A stretch of 13,468 nucleotides of DNA from CAZDUS01 sp964609375 (GTDB lineage Bacteria; Verrucomicrobiota; Kiritimatiellia; CAIKKV01; CAITUY01). The DNA lies in NCBI GenBank assembly GCA_964609375.1, contig CAZSSA010000067.1:1-13468 (forward strand). Direction: 5' to 3'. This document shows positions 5,726-13,468 of the stretch, one piece after another. The notes under the pieces were generated by a model. It saw nothing but the letters and a program-made list of their open reading frames with translations. It searched no databases and was not told the origin of the DNA. Positions within the stretch are counted from its first letter, which is position 1, and every line of letters begins with the position of its first letter. A program made the position numbers and the translations under genes.

Positions 5726-8254
5726 ATGGCTGAAACAAAGACAGAGAATGGCCTGGCCGGTGTCCGCGTGTTGGTGGTGGATGACGAGGATCCCATCCGG
5801 ACGCTGGTGCACCGGATTCTTTCGGCCAGCGGATGTGCCGTGGAAGAGGCGGATAACGGGCGGATGGCGTTGCAGATTCTCCTGCGTCAGGACTTCGACG
5901 TGGTGGTGGTCGACCTCCGCATGCAGGAAATGGACGGGATCACGTTCATCCAGGAAGCGCGCAACATCTGGCCCTGGATTGGTTTTATCATCATGACGGG
6001 GTATGTGGATGATGTATCCTCGGACAAGGCGACGACCCTTGGCATTACCAGAATTCTTGAAAAACCGCTGACGCCGGCGGTATTGCGGGCCATGGTGCTA
6101 GAAGAGTTCCATGATCGGCGCGGCCAATTGGGGGAACAGGCGACGGGGTTTGAGCAGCACCAGCGGCAGTTGCGAATCCTGGGGCATCTGACGGAGGCGG
6201 CTCTGGCCTCGGGGACATTTGTCGAGGCATTGCGCGAGTTGAGTGACGGGTTGGCGGGATTGCTTTCGTGTGATGTGGCGGGGTTGCTTGGGTTTTCGGA
6301 GGGGCAGAAGATTCTGGTGTTGAGCGCGCAGAAGAAAGTGCGCGAAGGGTTTTTACAACGAGCTGAACGTGAGATTATCGAGCGGTATAATGCGTTGAGC
6401 GGCCAGCAGTTGGCTAAGAGCGACCTGCGGATCCAGTGGGAGGGGGAGGTGCCGACACCGGAGGGAATTGCCGAACCGCAACGCGTTCTCACCATTCCGA
6501 TTCTTGTGGGCAATGAGGTGAAGGGGGTGCTGCTACTGGCCTCCTCGGCGGTTGAAGCGTTTGCCAAGACGGACATTTCCTTTATCTATCACACGGCGAA
6601 TCTGCTTTCGGCGGTGCTTTCGTCGGTCAATCGTATCCGGCAGATGGCGGTGCACGATGCGCTGACGGGGTTGTACAACCGGGCGTATCTGGAAGAGCAG
6701 TTGGAGCGTTCCTGGTCGATGGCGCGCCGGCATGGTCACAACATGGCGATCATGATCATGGATATCGATTACTTCAAGGCCTTTAATGACAGTCATGGGC
6801 ATATGGTGGGTGACCGGTTGCTGAAAGAGTTTGCCAGCCTGCTGAGAAATGCGGCGCGCACGTCGGATATTGTGGCGCGGTATGGGGGAGATGAATTTGT
6901 GATCATCCTGCCGGAGACGGATCTGCCGGCGGGATTGATGCTCGGGGATCGGGTATTGAGAATTGTGAGTGACCATGTGTTTTGCGCCGATTCGTTGGGG
7001 TTGAGATTAACGACATCGATCGGGGTGGCCACCAGTCGCGATATTGATCCTGATGTCCGAGCGGGGGAAATGCTGCGGCTGGCGGATTTGGCGTTGTATG
7101 AGGCGAAGCGGGAGGGGCGGAACCGTGTCCGATTGTGGTCGGCCGGCAAAGGGGCCAGGGCGGAGGGCGTGTCTGTTGATGTCGCGGCAGCGCCAAGCAA
7201 GCCCAGTCAAGGGCGGATCCTTCTGGTGGATGATGAGCCGTTGATTCTTGAGGCAGTGACAGGGTTGCTCAGGAATGCGGGATATGAAGTGGATGCAGAG
7301 AGCTCGGCGCCGGCGGCGTTCCGCCGGGTGGAGTCGAGTGTCGGGGTTTACGATATTGTGGTGACGGATCTTAGCATGCCGGATACGGATGGCTTTCAGG
7401 TCCTTGACCGGGTTCGCCTGATTGATTCGATGGCGATTCCCATTGTGTTGACGGGGAAGGCCTCCAAGGATGCGGCAATTGCCAGTTTGCGACATGGCGC
7501 GTTTGAGTTTATCGAGAAGCCGGTGCGGAGAGATGAATTACTGGCCGTGATAGAACGGGCCCGCGATCACCGGCGGCTCAGGATTGAAAATGACCGATAC
7601 CGGATGCGATTGGAGGATATGGTCCGGCAGAAAAGCGCTGAGTTGAGTGAGGCGATGGAGCGGGTCAAACAATCGCATGAGTTTACGCTGCAGGCGCTTG
7701 CCGGCCTTCTGGATGCGCGGGAACAGGCGACCGGCCGTCACAGTCTGCGGGTAAGGGATCTGGCGTTGATCGTGGGGGCGCACATGGGCATGTCGGAGCT
7801 CGAACTGGGAGTCATCGGGCAGGGCGCCTTGTTGCATGACATCGGCAAGATCGCCGTTCCTGATGCCATCCTTCTCAAAGCCGGATCGTTGACGGAGGAT
7901 GAGTGGAAGGTGATGCGGACGCATTCCGAGGTTGGATACAATATTCTCAAGATCAGCCCGTACATGCAGGAAGTGGCTGAGTTGGTGTATTCGCATCAGG
8001 AGCGGTTTGATGGGACGGGCTATCCGCGGGGGATCAAGGGCGAAGACATTCCCATGGGGGCGCGTCTTTTTGCGGTGGTGGATGCGTATGATGCGATGCG
8101 TTCGCACCGGCCATATCGGCGCGCCATGACGTCGGTCCGGGCGGTGGCGGAATTAAAGCGATGCCGTGGAACCCAGTTTGACCCGAAGGTTATCGATGCC
8201 TTTCTCGACCGGCATGCTGAGATTGAAGGGGTCGGGAACTGGCCGCCGGAATGA
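5726..8254 (+). CDS. REC-GAF-GGDEF-REC-HD-GYP protein: putative bifunctional diguanylate cyclase / c-di-GMP phosphodiesterase
   Basis: An 842-residue soluble signalling protein. REC1 (about 12-125) has acidic residues D19/D20, phosphoacceptor D63, T91 and K113. A GAF-like domain covers about 150-305. The GGDEF domain (about 308-472) has DALTGLYNR, an intact GGDEF at 387-391, and an RTSD inhibitory site (378-381) at the standard spacing, so cyclase activity and product inhibition are both expected. REC2 (about 497-612) has D502/D503, D548, T576 and K598. A coiled-coil-like linker (612-650) leads to HD-GYP: TGRHS (669-673), HDIGK (704-708), H733, H757 and GTGYP (763-767), as in active phosphodiesterases; the HHE seen in many members is HQE here. 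The start follows the preceding stop by 8 bases, with AAGAG overlapping that stop, so it is cotranscribed with the nfrB-like gene. Phosphorylation of the two receivers and GAF ligand binding probably set which activity dominates. The kinase partner is not known. Confidence 0.93.
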   Translation: MAETKTENGLAGVRVLVVDDEDPIRTLVHRILSASGCAVEEADNGRMALQILLRQDFDVVVVDLRMQEMDGITFIQEARNIWPWIGFIIMTGYVDDVSSDKATTLGITRILEKPLTPAVLRAMVLEEFHDRRGQLGEQATGFEQHQRQLRILGHLTEAALASGTFVEALRELSDGLAGLLSCDVAGLLGFSEGQKILVLSAQKKVREGFLQRAEREIIERYNALSGQQLAKSDLRIQWEGEVPTPEGIAEPQRVLTIPILVGNEVKGVLLLASSAVEAFAKTDISFIYHTANLLSAVLSSVNRIRQMAVHDALTGLYNRAYLEEQLERSWSMARRHGHNMAIMIMDIDYFKAFNDSHGHMVGDRLLKEFASLLRNAARTSDIVARYGGDEFVIILPETDLPAGLMLGDRVLRIVSDHVFCADSLGLRLTTSIGVATSRDIDPDVRAGEMLRLADLALYEAKREGRNRVRLWSAGKGARAEGVSVDVAAAPSKPSQGRILLVDDEPLILEAVTGLLRNAGYEVDAESSAPAAFRRVESSVGVYDIVVTDLSMPDTDGFQVLDRVRLIDSMAIPIVLTGKASKDAAIASLRHGAFEFIEKPVRRDELLAVIERARDHRRLRIENDRYRMRLEDMVRQKSAELSEAMERVKQSHEFTLQALAGLLDAREQATGRHSLRVRDLALIVGAHMGMSELELGVIGQGALLHDIGKIAVPDAILLKAGSLTEDEWKVMRTHSEVGYNILKISPYMQEVAELVYSHQERFDGTGYPRGIKGEDIPMGARLFAVVDAYDAMRSHRPYRRAMTSVRAVAELKRCRGTQFDPKVIDAFLDRHAEIEGVGNWPPE

Positions 8255-8263
8255 TGCCGGGTG

Positions 8264-9643
8264 TTATCCCTGTTCCACTTCGGAAGCGCGGATATTCAAG
8301 AGGCGCATGCGGTAATTGATGATCCGCCGGGTGGTGCCAAGGAGTTGGGCGGCGCGAGTTTGAACCCCCTTGGTTTGCCGGAGTGCATTGAGCACCAGTT
8401 TTCTCTCGAAGGCGCTGACGGTTTCCTCCAGTGACATTCCCGGAATGAGGGGCTCGTTTAAAGCGACGGGGGTGGACTGGCGCAGCGGATCCGGAAGGTG
8501 GGCGGGGGTGATTCGTGTTTCCCGGGCGTGCAGAACGAGCATCCGTTCCACGAGGTTGCGCAGTTCCCGGACGTTTCCCGGCCAGGAGTACCGTTGCAGG
8601 AGGGTGATGGCCTCGGGGGAAAAATCGGCCACGGTGACGTGCATGGTATGGCGGAACAATTCCAGGAAATAGCGCGCCAGCAGGGGGATGTCGTCCTGAC
8701 GTTCCCGAAGGGGAGGCAGGAGGATGGGGATGACGTTCAAGCGGTAGAACAGATCGTCGCGGAATTTCTTCTGGCGGACTTCCTCCGTGAGGTCGCGGGC
8801 GGTGGCGGCCACGACGCGGGCGTTGGTTATAATGACCTGGGTGCCGCCGATGCGCATATATTCCCGTTCCTGCAACACGCGCAGCAACTTGACCTGGGTG
8901 GAGATCGACATTTCGCCGATTTCGTCGAAGAAGATGGTTCCCTGACCGGCAAGGTCGAAGCGGCCGAGCTTGCGGCTATCGGCGCCGGTAAAGGCCCCCT
9001 TTTCGTGGCCGAAGAGTTCGCTTTCGAGAAGGGTTTCGGGGAGGGCGGCACAGTGGACGGGGACAAAGGGTTCATCGTGGCGGCTACCGAGCGCATGAAG
9101 GCGTCGTGCGATCAATTCCTTGCCGGTGCCGCTTTCCCCGGTGATCAGGACGGTGGCATCGGTATTGGCGGCCTTGGAGACATCGTCCATGGCGCGGCGG
9201 AAGGAGGGGGAATCGCCGACGAGATCATTGATGGGGAATTCACGTTCCACTTCGTCCTGGAGGGCTTCCACACGGCGCCGCAGGGTGCTGGTTTCCAGGA
9301 CGCGTGCGACGATGCGGCGGATTTCCTCTATATCGAATGGTTTGACGACGAAATCGTAGGCGCCTGCTTTCATGGCTTCGACGACGGGACGGACCGAGGC
9401 TGAGGCACTGACCATGACGCAGGGCATTTCCGGGTAGAGGGAGTGGAGTTCCTTGAGCAGGGTGATGCCGTCCTTTTCCGGCATGAGGACATCCAGCAGG
9501 ACGATATCGACGGGTTGGGTTTCGAGGGTTTTCAAGGCGATGGCGGCGTTTTCGGCCAGATGAATCTTATAAAGGTGCGAAAAGGTCTGACGCAAGGATT
9601 CACGGCTTCCGCGGTCATCGTCGACAATAAGCATGCATTTCAT
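8264..9643 (-). CDS. NtrC-family sigma-54-dependent response regulator
   Basis: A 459-residue transcription activator with the classic three parts. The receiver (1-120) has D8-D10, phosphoacceptor D51, S79 and K101. The AAA+ domain has Walker A GESGTGKE (169-176), the sigma-54-contacting loop GAFTGA (216-221), Walker B GTIFFDEIGE (235-244) and the SWPGNVREL motif (353-361). A Fis-type helix-turn-helix occupies about 428-450. All key residues are intact, so it should hydrolyse ATP to open sigma-54 promoters when phosphorylated. I chose the ATG at 9643, not the one at 9661, because TGGAGG lies 7 bases before it and the first receiver strand begins at once. The start overlaps the stop of the preceding kinase as ATGA. 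It is the last gene of the three-gene operon and ends 9 bases from the convergent c-di-GMP gene. Target promoters are unknown; none is evident in the window. Confidence 0.95.
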   Translation of the reverse strand: MKCMLIVDDDRGSRESLRQTFSHLYKIHLAENAAIALKTLETQPVDIVLLDVLMPEKDGITLLKELHSLYPEMPCVMVSASASVRPVVEAMKAGAYDFVVKPFDIEEIRRIVARVLETSTLRRRVEALQDEVEREFPINDLVGDSPSFRRAMDDVSKAANTDATVLITGESGTGKELIARRLHALGSRHDEPFVPVHCAALPETLLESELFGHEKGAFTGADSRKLGRFDLAGQGTIFFDEIGEMSISTQVKLLRVLQEREYMRIGGTQVIITNARVVAATARDLTEEVRQKKFRDDLFYRLNVIPILLPPLRERQDDIPLLARYFLELFRHTMHVTVADFSPEAITLLQRYSWPGNVRELRNLVERMLVLHARETRITPAHLPDPLRQSTPVALNEPLIPGMSLEETVSAFERKLVLNALRQTKGVQTRAAQLLGTTRRIINYRMRLLNIRASEVEQG

Positions 9644-11649
9644 GAATGAGCCTCCAGGCATGGAGGGGAGAGCGGGAGGTGGATGGTGATGAGCACCCCG
9701 AATTCATTGGAATGGACCAAGATATCCCCATGGTGGTCCGTGATGGTCCGGCGGGCAATAGGAAGGCCCAAGCCAAGGCCGCGTGCCTTTGTGGTAGAGA
9801 AGGGGGAAAACACTTTATCCAGGAGAGAAGGGGGAATGCCCGGGCCATTGTCTTTGAAGGTGATGATAAACCGTTGAGGTTTTTCGGTTTCGCTGGTCAA
9901 GCCAAGGGCGAGTGTGAGTTCGCCTTTAGGAGTTGAGGCGAGGGCTTCGACCGAGTTGTTCATGATATGGGTGAACGCTTCGGTCAAGGCGCGCTCGTCG
10001 CCCATTATCGTCGGCAGCGTATCGGAGATGGAGCAAGAGACGCGGATTTTCGGGGTTTGTTGAGGAGGGAAGAGGCGGGACACGCAGGCTTCCAGGCAAC
10101 GTTTGAGCGAAAGAGGCTTGAAGACGAGAGGGGGTGGATTTGCAAAGACATGGATCTGGTCCACAATCCCGTTCAGGCGTTCAACTTCTGAGGAGACCAG
10201 ATCCTTGAATTCATTCTGAAATTCCTTGTCATGGTAGCGTTCAGGGAGAAGTTGGGCGAAGGTCTTGATGGCCACAAGGGGATTTCGGATTTCATGGGAG
10301 AGGCTGGCGGCGAGTTCGGTCCAGAATGTAGCCCGATCAAGTTTGTCCTGCTGTGCCTTCAGGGTTTTCTGATCGGTTGTGTCCTGGACGATGGCCACGG
10401 CGCCGAGGCAGCGGGCCTGGTTGGAGAGGCGCTGGGTGCGGGTTGCCAAACTGCGTTGGGTGGCTTGCTCCACCCATTCCTCTGATTGAGGGGCCCCGCT
10501 TTCGCCGAGTGTTTTTCGAAGGAGATCGGCCAGCCGGCTCCCCAGTTTCTCGATGGGGCGTCCGATGGCGGCGTCGGCGCTGACGCCGAACAGGATTTGG
10601 GCGGCTTCATTATACCACCTGACGATGCCCGAGTCGTCCACGGCGATGATGCCGCTAGCCATCGAATGGAGCAGGGTTTCCGCCAGTGTTTTTTGAATGG
10701 TGACTTCTTCGTAGAGAAGCGCATTTTCCAAGGTGGTTGAAACGCATTCCGTGAGGGAGATCAAGTTGTGAAGATGGCGGTCCTCAAACGGTTGACCTGT
10801 TGACAGATGACCGACAAACAGCCATCCCAGAAGCCGATTACGTGACTGGAGCGGCACAATCACTTCTGCTCCCATTTGATCCAGCATCTCCTGAAGCATG
10901 AGGCGGGTGGTTGGATCCTTTATATGCTCCAGGTTGAATCGGCAAATGGCGTGGTTGTTGATGGTCAACCAGAGAACCTGCGGATGGGCTTCCGGATAGT
11001 CCAGGTGGGCGGTGGATTCGAGGCAGCGGAGTCCTGAGCGGAGCTGGTAGGAGGCGACATCGCGGGTACGGCAGAAAATTCCCACGCGGGCAACCCGCAG
11101 GGCGCCGGCGACCTCATCAACAAGCCTGTGCAGAAGGGTTTCAACGTGGGTAAAATGACGGAGAGCGGTGGCGAAATCCCGGATATCGAAGGCGGTTTCC
11201 TGGTCTGTGGAGGGTTGGCGTTGGGCTGCTTCCGCGTTGGCGGTGAGGCGGACGGATTCCTGTCTGAGCAGTCGGTTCTCGGCGGCCAGTGAAGCGAGGT
11301 CGAGAGCCCTTTGTACCAGGGCCGCCAGACGGTGCCTGTCAACCTCGTCGCTCTCGGTTGCATAGACGCCCCATTGGGCGGCTTGCAGCATGGGATCACA
11401 GCCCGGCAATCCCAGTGCAATAACCAGGGCGTTGGGGAATTTCCGGATGATGCAGGAGAGGAGGTCCAGGGAATCCGGGGATTGCATATCCATCAAGAGG
11501 ACCCTGTTCTGATGTAGCGTGAGTTCGTTCTGAACACGGGCGGGGGACTCCAGGTAGAGAAGGGTGAAAAAGGAATTCAGGGAGGATCCGATCTGGCTGG
11601 CCCATTCAGGGGTTGCGCTGTAAATCAGGCAAGGGAGAGAGGTGGTCAT
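9640..11649 (-). CDS. Soluble histidine kinase with degenerate receiver-like N-terminus, GAF and PAS domains
   Basis: A 669-residue kinase with no membrane segment, hence probably cytoplasmic. Residues 1-115 look like a worn-down receiver fold: a strand ending in LLMDMQSPDS (51-60) keeps an aspartate (D54), but the N-terminal acidic pair and the conserved lysine are absent. A helical segment (about 116-145) leads to a GAF domain (about 165-315), then a PAS domain (about 320-430, with GIIAVDDSGIVRWYNEAA). The kinase core has the H-box SHEIRNP (451-457, H452), N-box NNS (564-566), DNGPGIP (600-606), FSPFSTTK (614-621) and GLGLGLP (624-630), all intact. The H-box region closely resembles the preceding kinase, indicating paralogy. 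Start and stop both overlap neighbours by ATGA, and AGGAGGAG precedes the start by 5 bases. Likely input to the downstream NtrC-type regulator; the signal is unknown. Confidence 0.93.
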   Translation of the reverse strand: MTTSLPCLIYSATPEWASQIGSSLNSFFTLLYLESPARVQNELTLHQNRVLLMDMQSPDSLDLLSCIIRKFPNALVIALGLPGCDPMLQAAQWGVYATESDEVDRHRLAALVQRALDLASLAAENRLLRQESVRLTANAEAAQRQPSTDQETAFDIRDFATALRHFTHVETLLHRLVDEVAGALRVARVGIFCRTRDVASYQLRSGLRCLESTAHLDYPEAHPQVLWLTINNHAICRFNLEHIKDPTTRLMLQEMLDQMGAEVIVPLQSRNRLLGWLFVGHLSTGQPFEDRHLHNLISLTECVSTTLENALLYEEVTIQKTLAETLLHSMASGIIAVDDSGIVRWYNEAAQILFGVSADAAIGRPIEKLGSRLADLLRKTLGESGAPQSEEWVEQATQRSLATRTQRLSNQARCLGAVAIVQDTTDQKTLKAQQDKLDRATFWTELAASLSHEIRNPLVAIKTFAQLLPERYHDKEFQNEFKDLVSSEVERLNGIVDQIHVFANPPPLVFKPLSLKRCLEACVSRLFPPQQTPKIRVSCSISDTLPTIMGDERALTEAFTHIMNNSVEALASTPKGELTLALGLTSETEKPQRFIITFKDNGPGIPPSLLDKVFSPFSTTKARGLGLGLPIARRTITDHHGDILVHSNEFGVLITIHLPLSPPCLEAHS
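9651..9656 (-). promoter_or_regulatory. Ribosome binding site of the NtrC-type regulator
   Basis: TGGAGG on the minus strand, 7 bases upstream of the ATG at 9643 and within the 3' end of the kinase gene. It settles the start at 9643. Confidence 0.75.
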
Positions 11650-13468
11650 GATGGCTCCTCCTGTCCGAGCAAGGGGAACACGAGAGTGAAAATCGTTCCC
11701 TTGCCTTCTTCGCTTTTTACATCAATCAGGCCGCGATGTTCATTGATGATGCCATGGGCGACCGAGAGACCCAGTCCGGTGCCCTGGGCTTTGGTGGTGA
11801 AGAACGGGTCGAAGATGTGTGAAAGTGCAGACTCTGGAATGCCTTCCCCGGTGTCCTCAATCGTGACCATGATGACGGGACCTCCCTGATGCCCGTTCCA
11901 CCAGGAATTCGGTTGGGGAGGAGGACATGAGGTGGTGACGGTGAGTGTGCCTCCCTTTGGCATGGACTCGATCGAGTTCAGGAGGAAATTGATAAGCGCC
12001 TGGCTGAGTTGATTGCCGTCGCCATTGATGAGGTCGGGGGAGGCGGCGAGGTTCGTGACAAGGCGGATGTTATTGGTCCGCAGTTGTTGCTGGAGGAGAT
12101 TGAGGGAACTATTCAGGGTGGCGTTAAGATCCAGGGGTGCCAGCATGGGTTTTGAGGGGCGGGAGAACCGTAGGAGTTGGTTGACGATGGTGTCAATACG
12201 TTTAACCTCGCCACCCACCAGAGACGAGAAGGTTTCGCGGAAATCGGAATCATCATATCGTTCGGGCAGCAATTGAGTGAAGGCCTTGATGGAGACGAGA
12301 GGATTCTTGATTTCGTGCGCCATGCCGGCGGCCAGGGTTCCCAGGCTGGCAAGATGGTCGGTGCGGCGGATTTGGAGTTCGAGATGCCGGATCGTGGTGA
12401 GGTCATTCATGACAAGGAATGCCCCCAGCCGGTTTCCCGTATGGCCGTAGATCACTGCACTACTGAGCCGAAGCGGTGTGGGGTCCTCTTTTCCCAGGGC
12501 CAGGGTATTGTCCTGGTTCACAATCTCGATGCCATGCTCCAGGGTATGGCCGAGGATCTTCTTCAGAGGGATAGGCAGGCAGTCCAGCGGATGGCCGAGG
12601 GCGGCGGAGGAGGGCAGGCCGGTGATGCGTTGGGCTTCCCGGTTGAAGACGGTAATTTTTCCATCATGGCCAGCGGCGATGACGCCGCTTATCAGGCTGT
12701 CCACGAGGATATCGTTGTAGGATTTGCTGTCCTGCACCTGGGTGTAAAGCCTGGCGTTATTGATGGCCATGGCGAGGTGGTTGCAGAGGAGTTGGATGGC
12801 GTGCTGTTCGGGTGATCCGTAGATAAGGCCGTTCAGCTTTGGTCCCAGAAGAACAATGCCCTCAAGCCCCTCCTTGGAATGAAGGCCGATGGCGGCGGAA
12901 AACGTCAAGTCATCAATGGTTTTGCAGGCGGCGGCGAGGGCTGGTTTTGGATTCAGGCGGCGCAGAATGCTGGGGACGATCACGTCATCACTACTGATCA
13001 TAATCTGGGGTAAGGCGCTGTTCCGGGGGAGGATCAGAGGAGTGCTGGAAGACGAAGGCAACGGGTATTTTTGTGAGAATTCTCCATTCTCGGCCAGCAG
13101 GATGCAAACCTTGTCCGTGCCGAGGATTTGGCAGATCATGGCGCTGAAATCGACGAGCAGACTTTCGACGGTGCTGATCGAGTAAAGGAGGCGGTTGGTC
13201 AGTTGCATCACGGACTGCATGTTCACCGAGGATGTTTGGGCGAAGATACGGTCTGCAAAGCGCTGCATGAACCCATGAGCGGGCGCAAGAGAAAACGCCA
13301 CGGCGATGGAAGCGAGAAGTCCTGCCGGAATGATCGGTGATAGCCCCTGAAGCCGGAGCAGGAACGACACGGAACTCCAGACGGCGAGGTAAAGCAAAGC
13401 CAGATAGGCGGCGAGCAGACTGTAGGCGATGACCAGTCGGAACAGGTGTGCCATATCCATGATGCGCC
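11646..13468 (-). CDS. Membrane histidine kinase with GAF and PAS domains (N-terminus beyond window)
   Basis: At least 604 residues are visible, counted from an ATG at 13460. That ATG is probably internal: the frame stays open to the window edge (reading R-I-M-D-M), and the first visible stretch, with membrane helices at about 9-35 and 43-61 and then FMQRFADRIF (64-73), resembles the last part of a multi-helix sensor region. A GAF-like domain (about 85-235) and a PAS domain (about 245-358, with GVIAAGHDGKITVFNREA) follow. The kinase core is intact: AHEIKNP (381-387, H382), N-box N495, DTGEGIP (536-542), DPFFTTK (551-557) and GTGLGLS (560-566). A proline- and tryptophan-rich insert (about 511-527) interrupts the ATP-binding domain. 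It overlaps the next kinase gene by ATGA. The layout recalls PrsK-type kinases of PEP-CTERM/EPS loci, but no exosortase gene is visible, so I do not assign that name. Confidence 0.9.
   Translation of the reverse strand, partial: RIMDMAHLFRLVIAYSLLAAYLALLYLAVWSSVSFLLRLQGLSPIIPAGLLASIAVAFSLAPAHGFMQRFADRIFAQTSSVNMQSVMQLTNRLLYSISTVESLLVDFSAMICQILGTDKVCILLAENGEFSQKYPLPSSSSTPLILPRNSALPQIMISSDDVIVPSILRRLNPKPALAAACKTIDDLTFSAAIGLHSKEGLEGIVLLGPKLNGLIYGSPEQHAIQLLCNHLAMAINNARLYTQVQDSKSYNDILVDSLISGVIAAGHDGKITVFNREAQRITGLPSSAALGHPLDCLPIPLKKILGHTLEHGIEIVNQDNTLALGKEDPTPLRLSSAVIYGHTGNRLGAFLVMNDLTTIRHLELQIRRTDHLASLGTLAAGMAHEIKNPLVSIKAFTQLLPERYDDSDFRETFSSLVGGEVKRIDTIVNQLLRFSRPSKPMLAPLDLNATLNSSLNLLQQQLRTNNIRLVTNLAASPDLINGDGNQLSQALINFLLNSIESMPKGGTLTVTTSCPPPQPNSWWNGHQGGPVIMVTIEDTGEGIPESALSHIFDPFFTTKAQGTGLGLSVAHGIINEHRGLIDVKSEEGKGTIFTLVFPLLGQEEPS
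11655..11662 (-). promoter_or_regulatory. Ribosome binding site of the soluble histidine kinase
   Basis: AGGAGGAG on the minus strand, 5 bases before the ATG at 11649, inside the end of the upstream kinase gene. It is a strong site despite the ATGA overlap, so this kinase need not depend wholly on coupling. Confidence 0.65.

Noticed and set aside
8498..9403. Plus-strand open frame of 301 codons opposite the NtrC-type regulator
   Set aside because: Same antisense composition artefact; no domain resemblance, and the opposite strand holds intact AAA+ motifs.
12177..12815. Plus-strand open frame of 212 codons opposite the membrane kinase
   Set aside because: Antisense shadow of the PAS and H-box region, with no recognisable motif.
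11646..13468. PrsK/PrsR assignment (PEP-CTERM/exosortase-linked two-component system)
   Set aside because: The kinase and NtrC-type layout is compatible, but no exosortase or PEP-CTERM gene is in the window, and such kinases with GAF domains and NtrC partners are common.

Overview
The window reads as a chromosomal segment of a fairly GC-rich Gram-negative bacterium with a large signalling repertoire. I cannot fix the phylum from sequence alone. The mix of RHS debris, sigma-54 activators, soluble GAF/PAS kinases and an NfrB-type glycan synthase would suit a PVC-type lineage (Verrucomicrobiota/Kiritimatiellota-like) or a deltaproteobacterium; this is a weak inference. Almost all of the window is coding, in three blocks, with no tRNA, rRNA, CRISPR array or insertion sequence seen.

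Left block (290-3995, minus strand): an exopolyphosphatase-family gene with a C-terminal HD domain (ppx) overlaps polyphosphate kinase (ppk) by 8 bases, forming a polyphosphate turnover operon. Downstream of ppk, at 221-262 on the plus strand, lies a short stretch encoding the signature of an RHS-repeat core, apparently a relic.

Middle block (4104-8254, plus strand): after a 108-base divergent intergenic region comes an NfrB-like processive family-2 glycosyltransferase ending in an MshEN (c-di-GMP-binding) domain. Eight bases later begins an 842-residue protein with the order REC-GAF-GGDEF-REC-HD-GYP, carrying apparently intact motifs for both making and degrading c-di-GMP. The pair looks like a self-contained, locally controlled exopolysaccharide module: the enzyme that sets the c-di-GMP level is encoded next to the synthase that should sense it. 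This is the most interesting system in the window.

Right block (8264 to the window edge, minus strand): a two-component operon of three genes joined by ATGA start/stop overlaps. It encodes a membrane histidine kinase whose N-terminus runs off the window, a second related but soluble histidine kinase with a degenerate receiver-like N-terminus, and an NtrC-type sigma-54-dependent response regulator. It converges on the c-di-GMP gene with only 9 bases between stop codons. The kinases could feed the regulator, and possibly the two receiver domains of the neighbouring c-di-GMP enzyme, but that link is inference.
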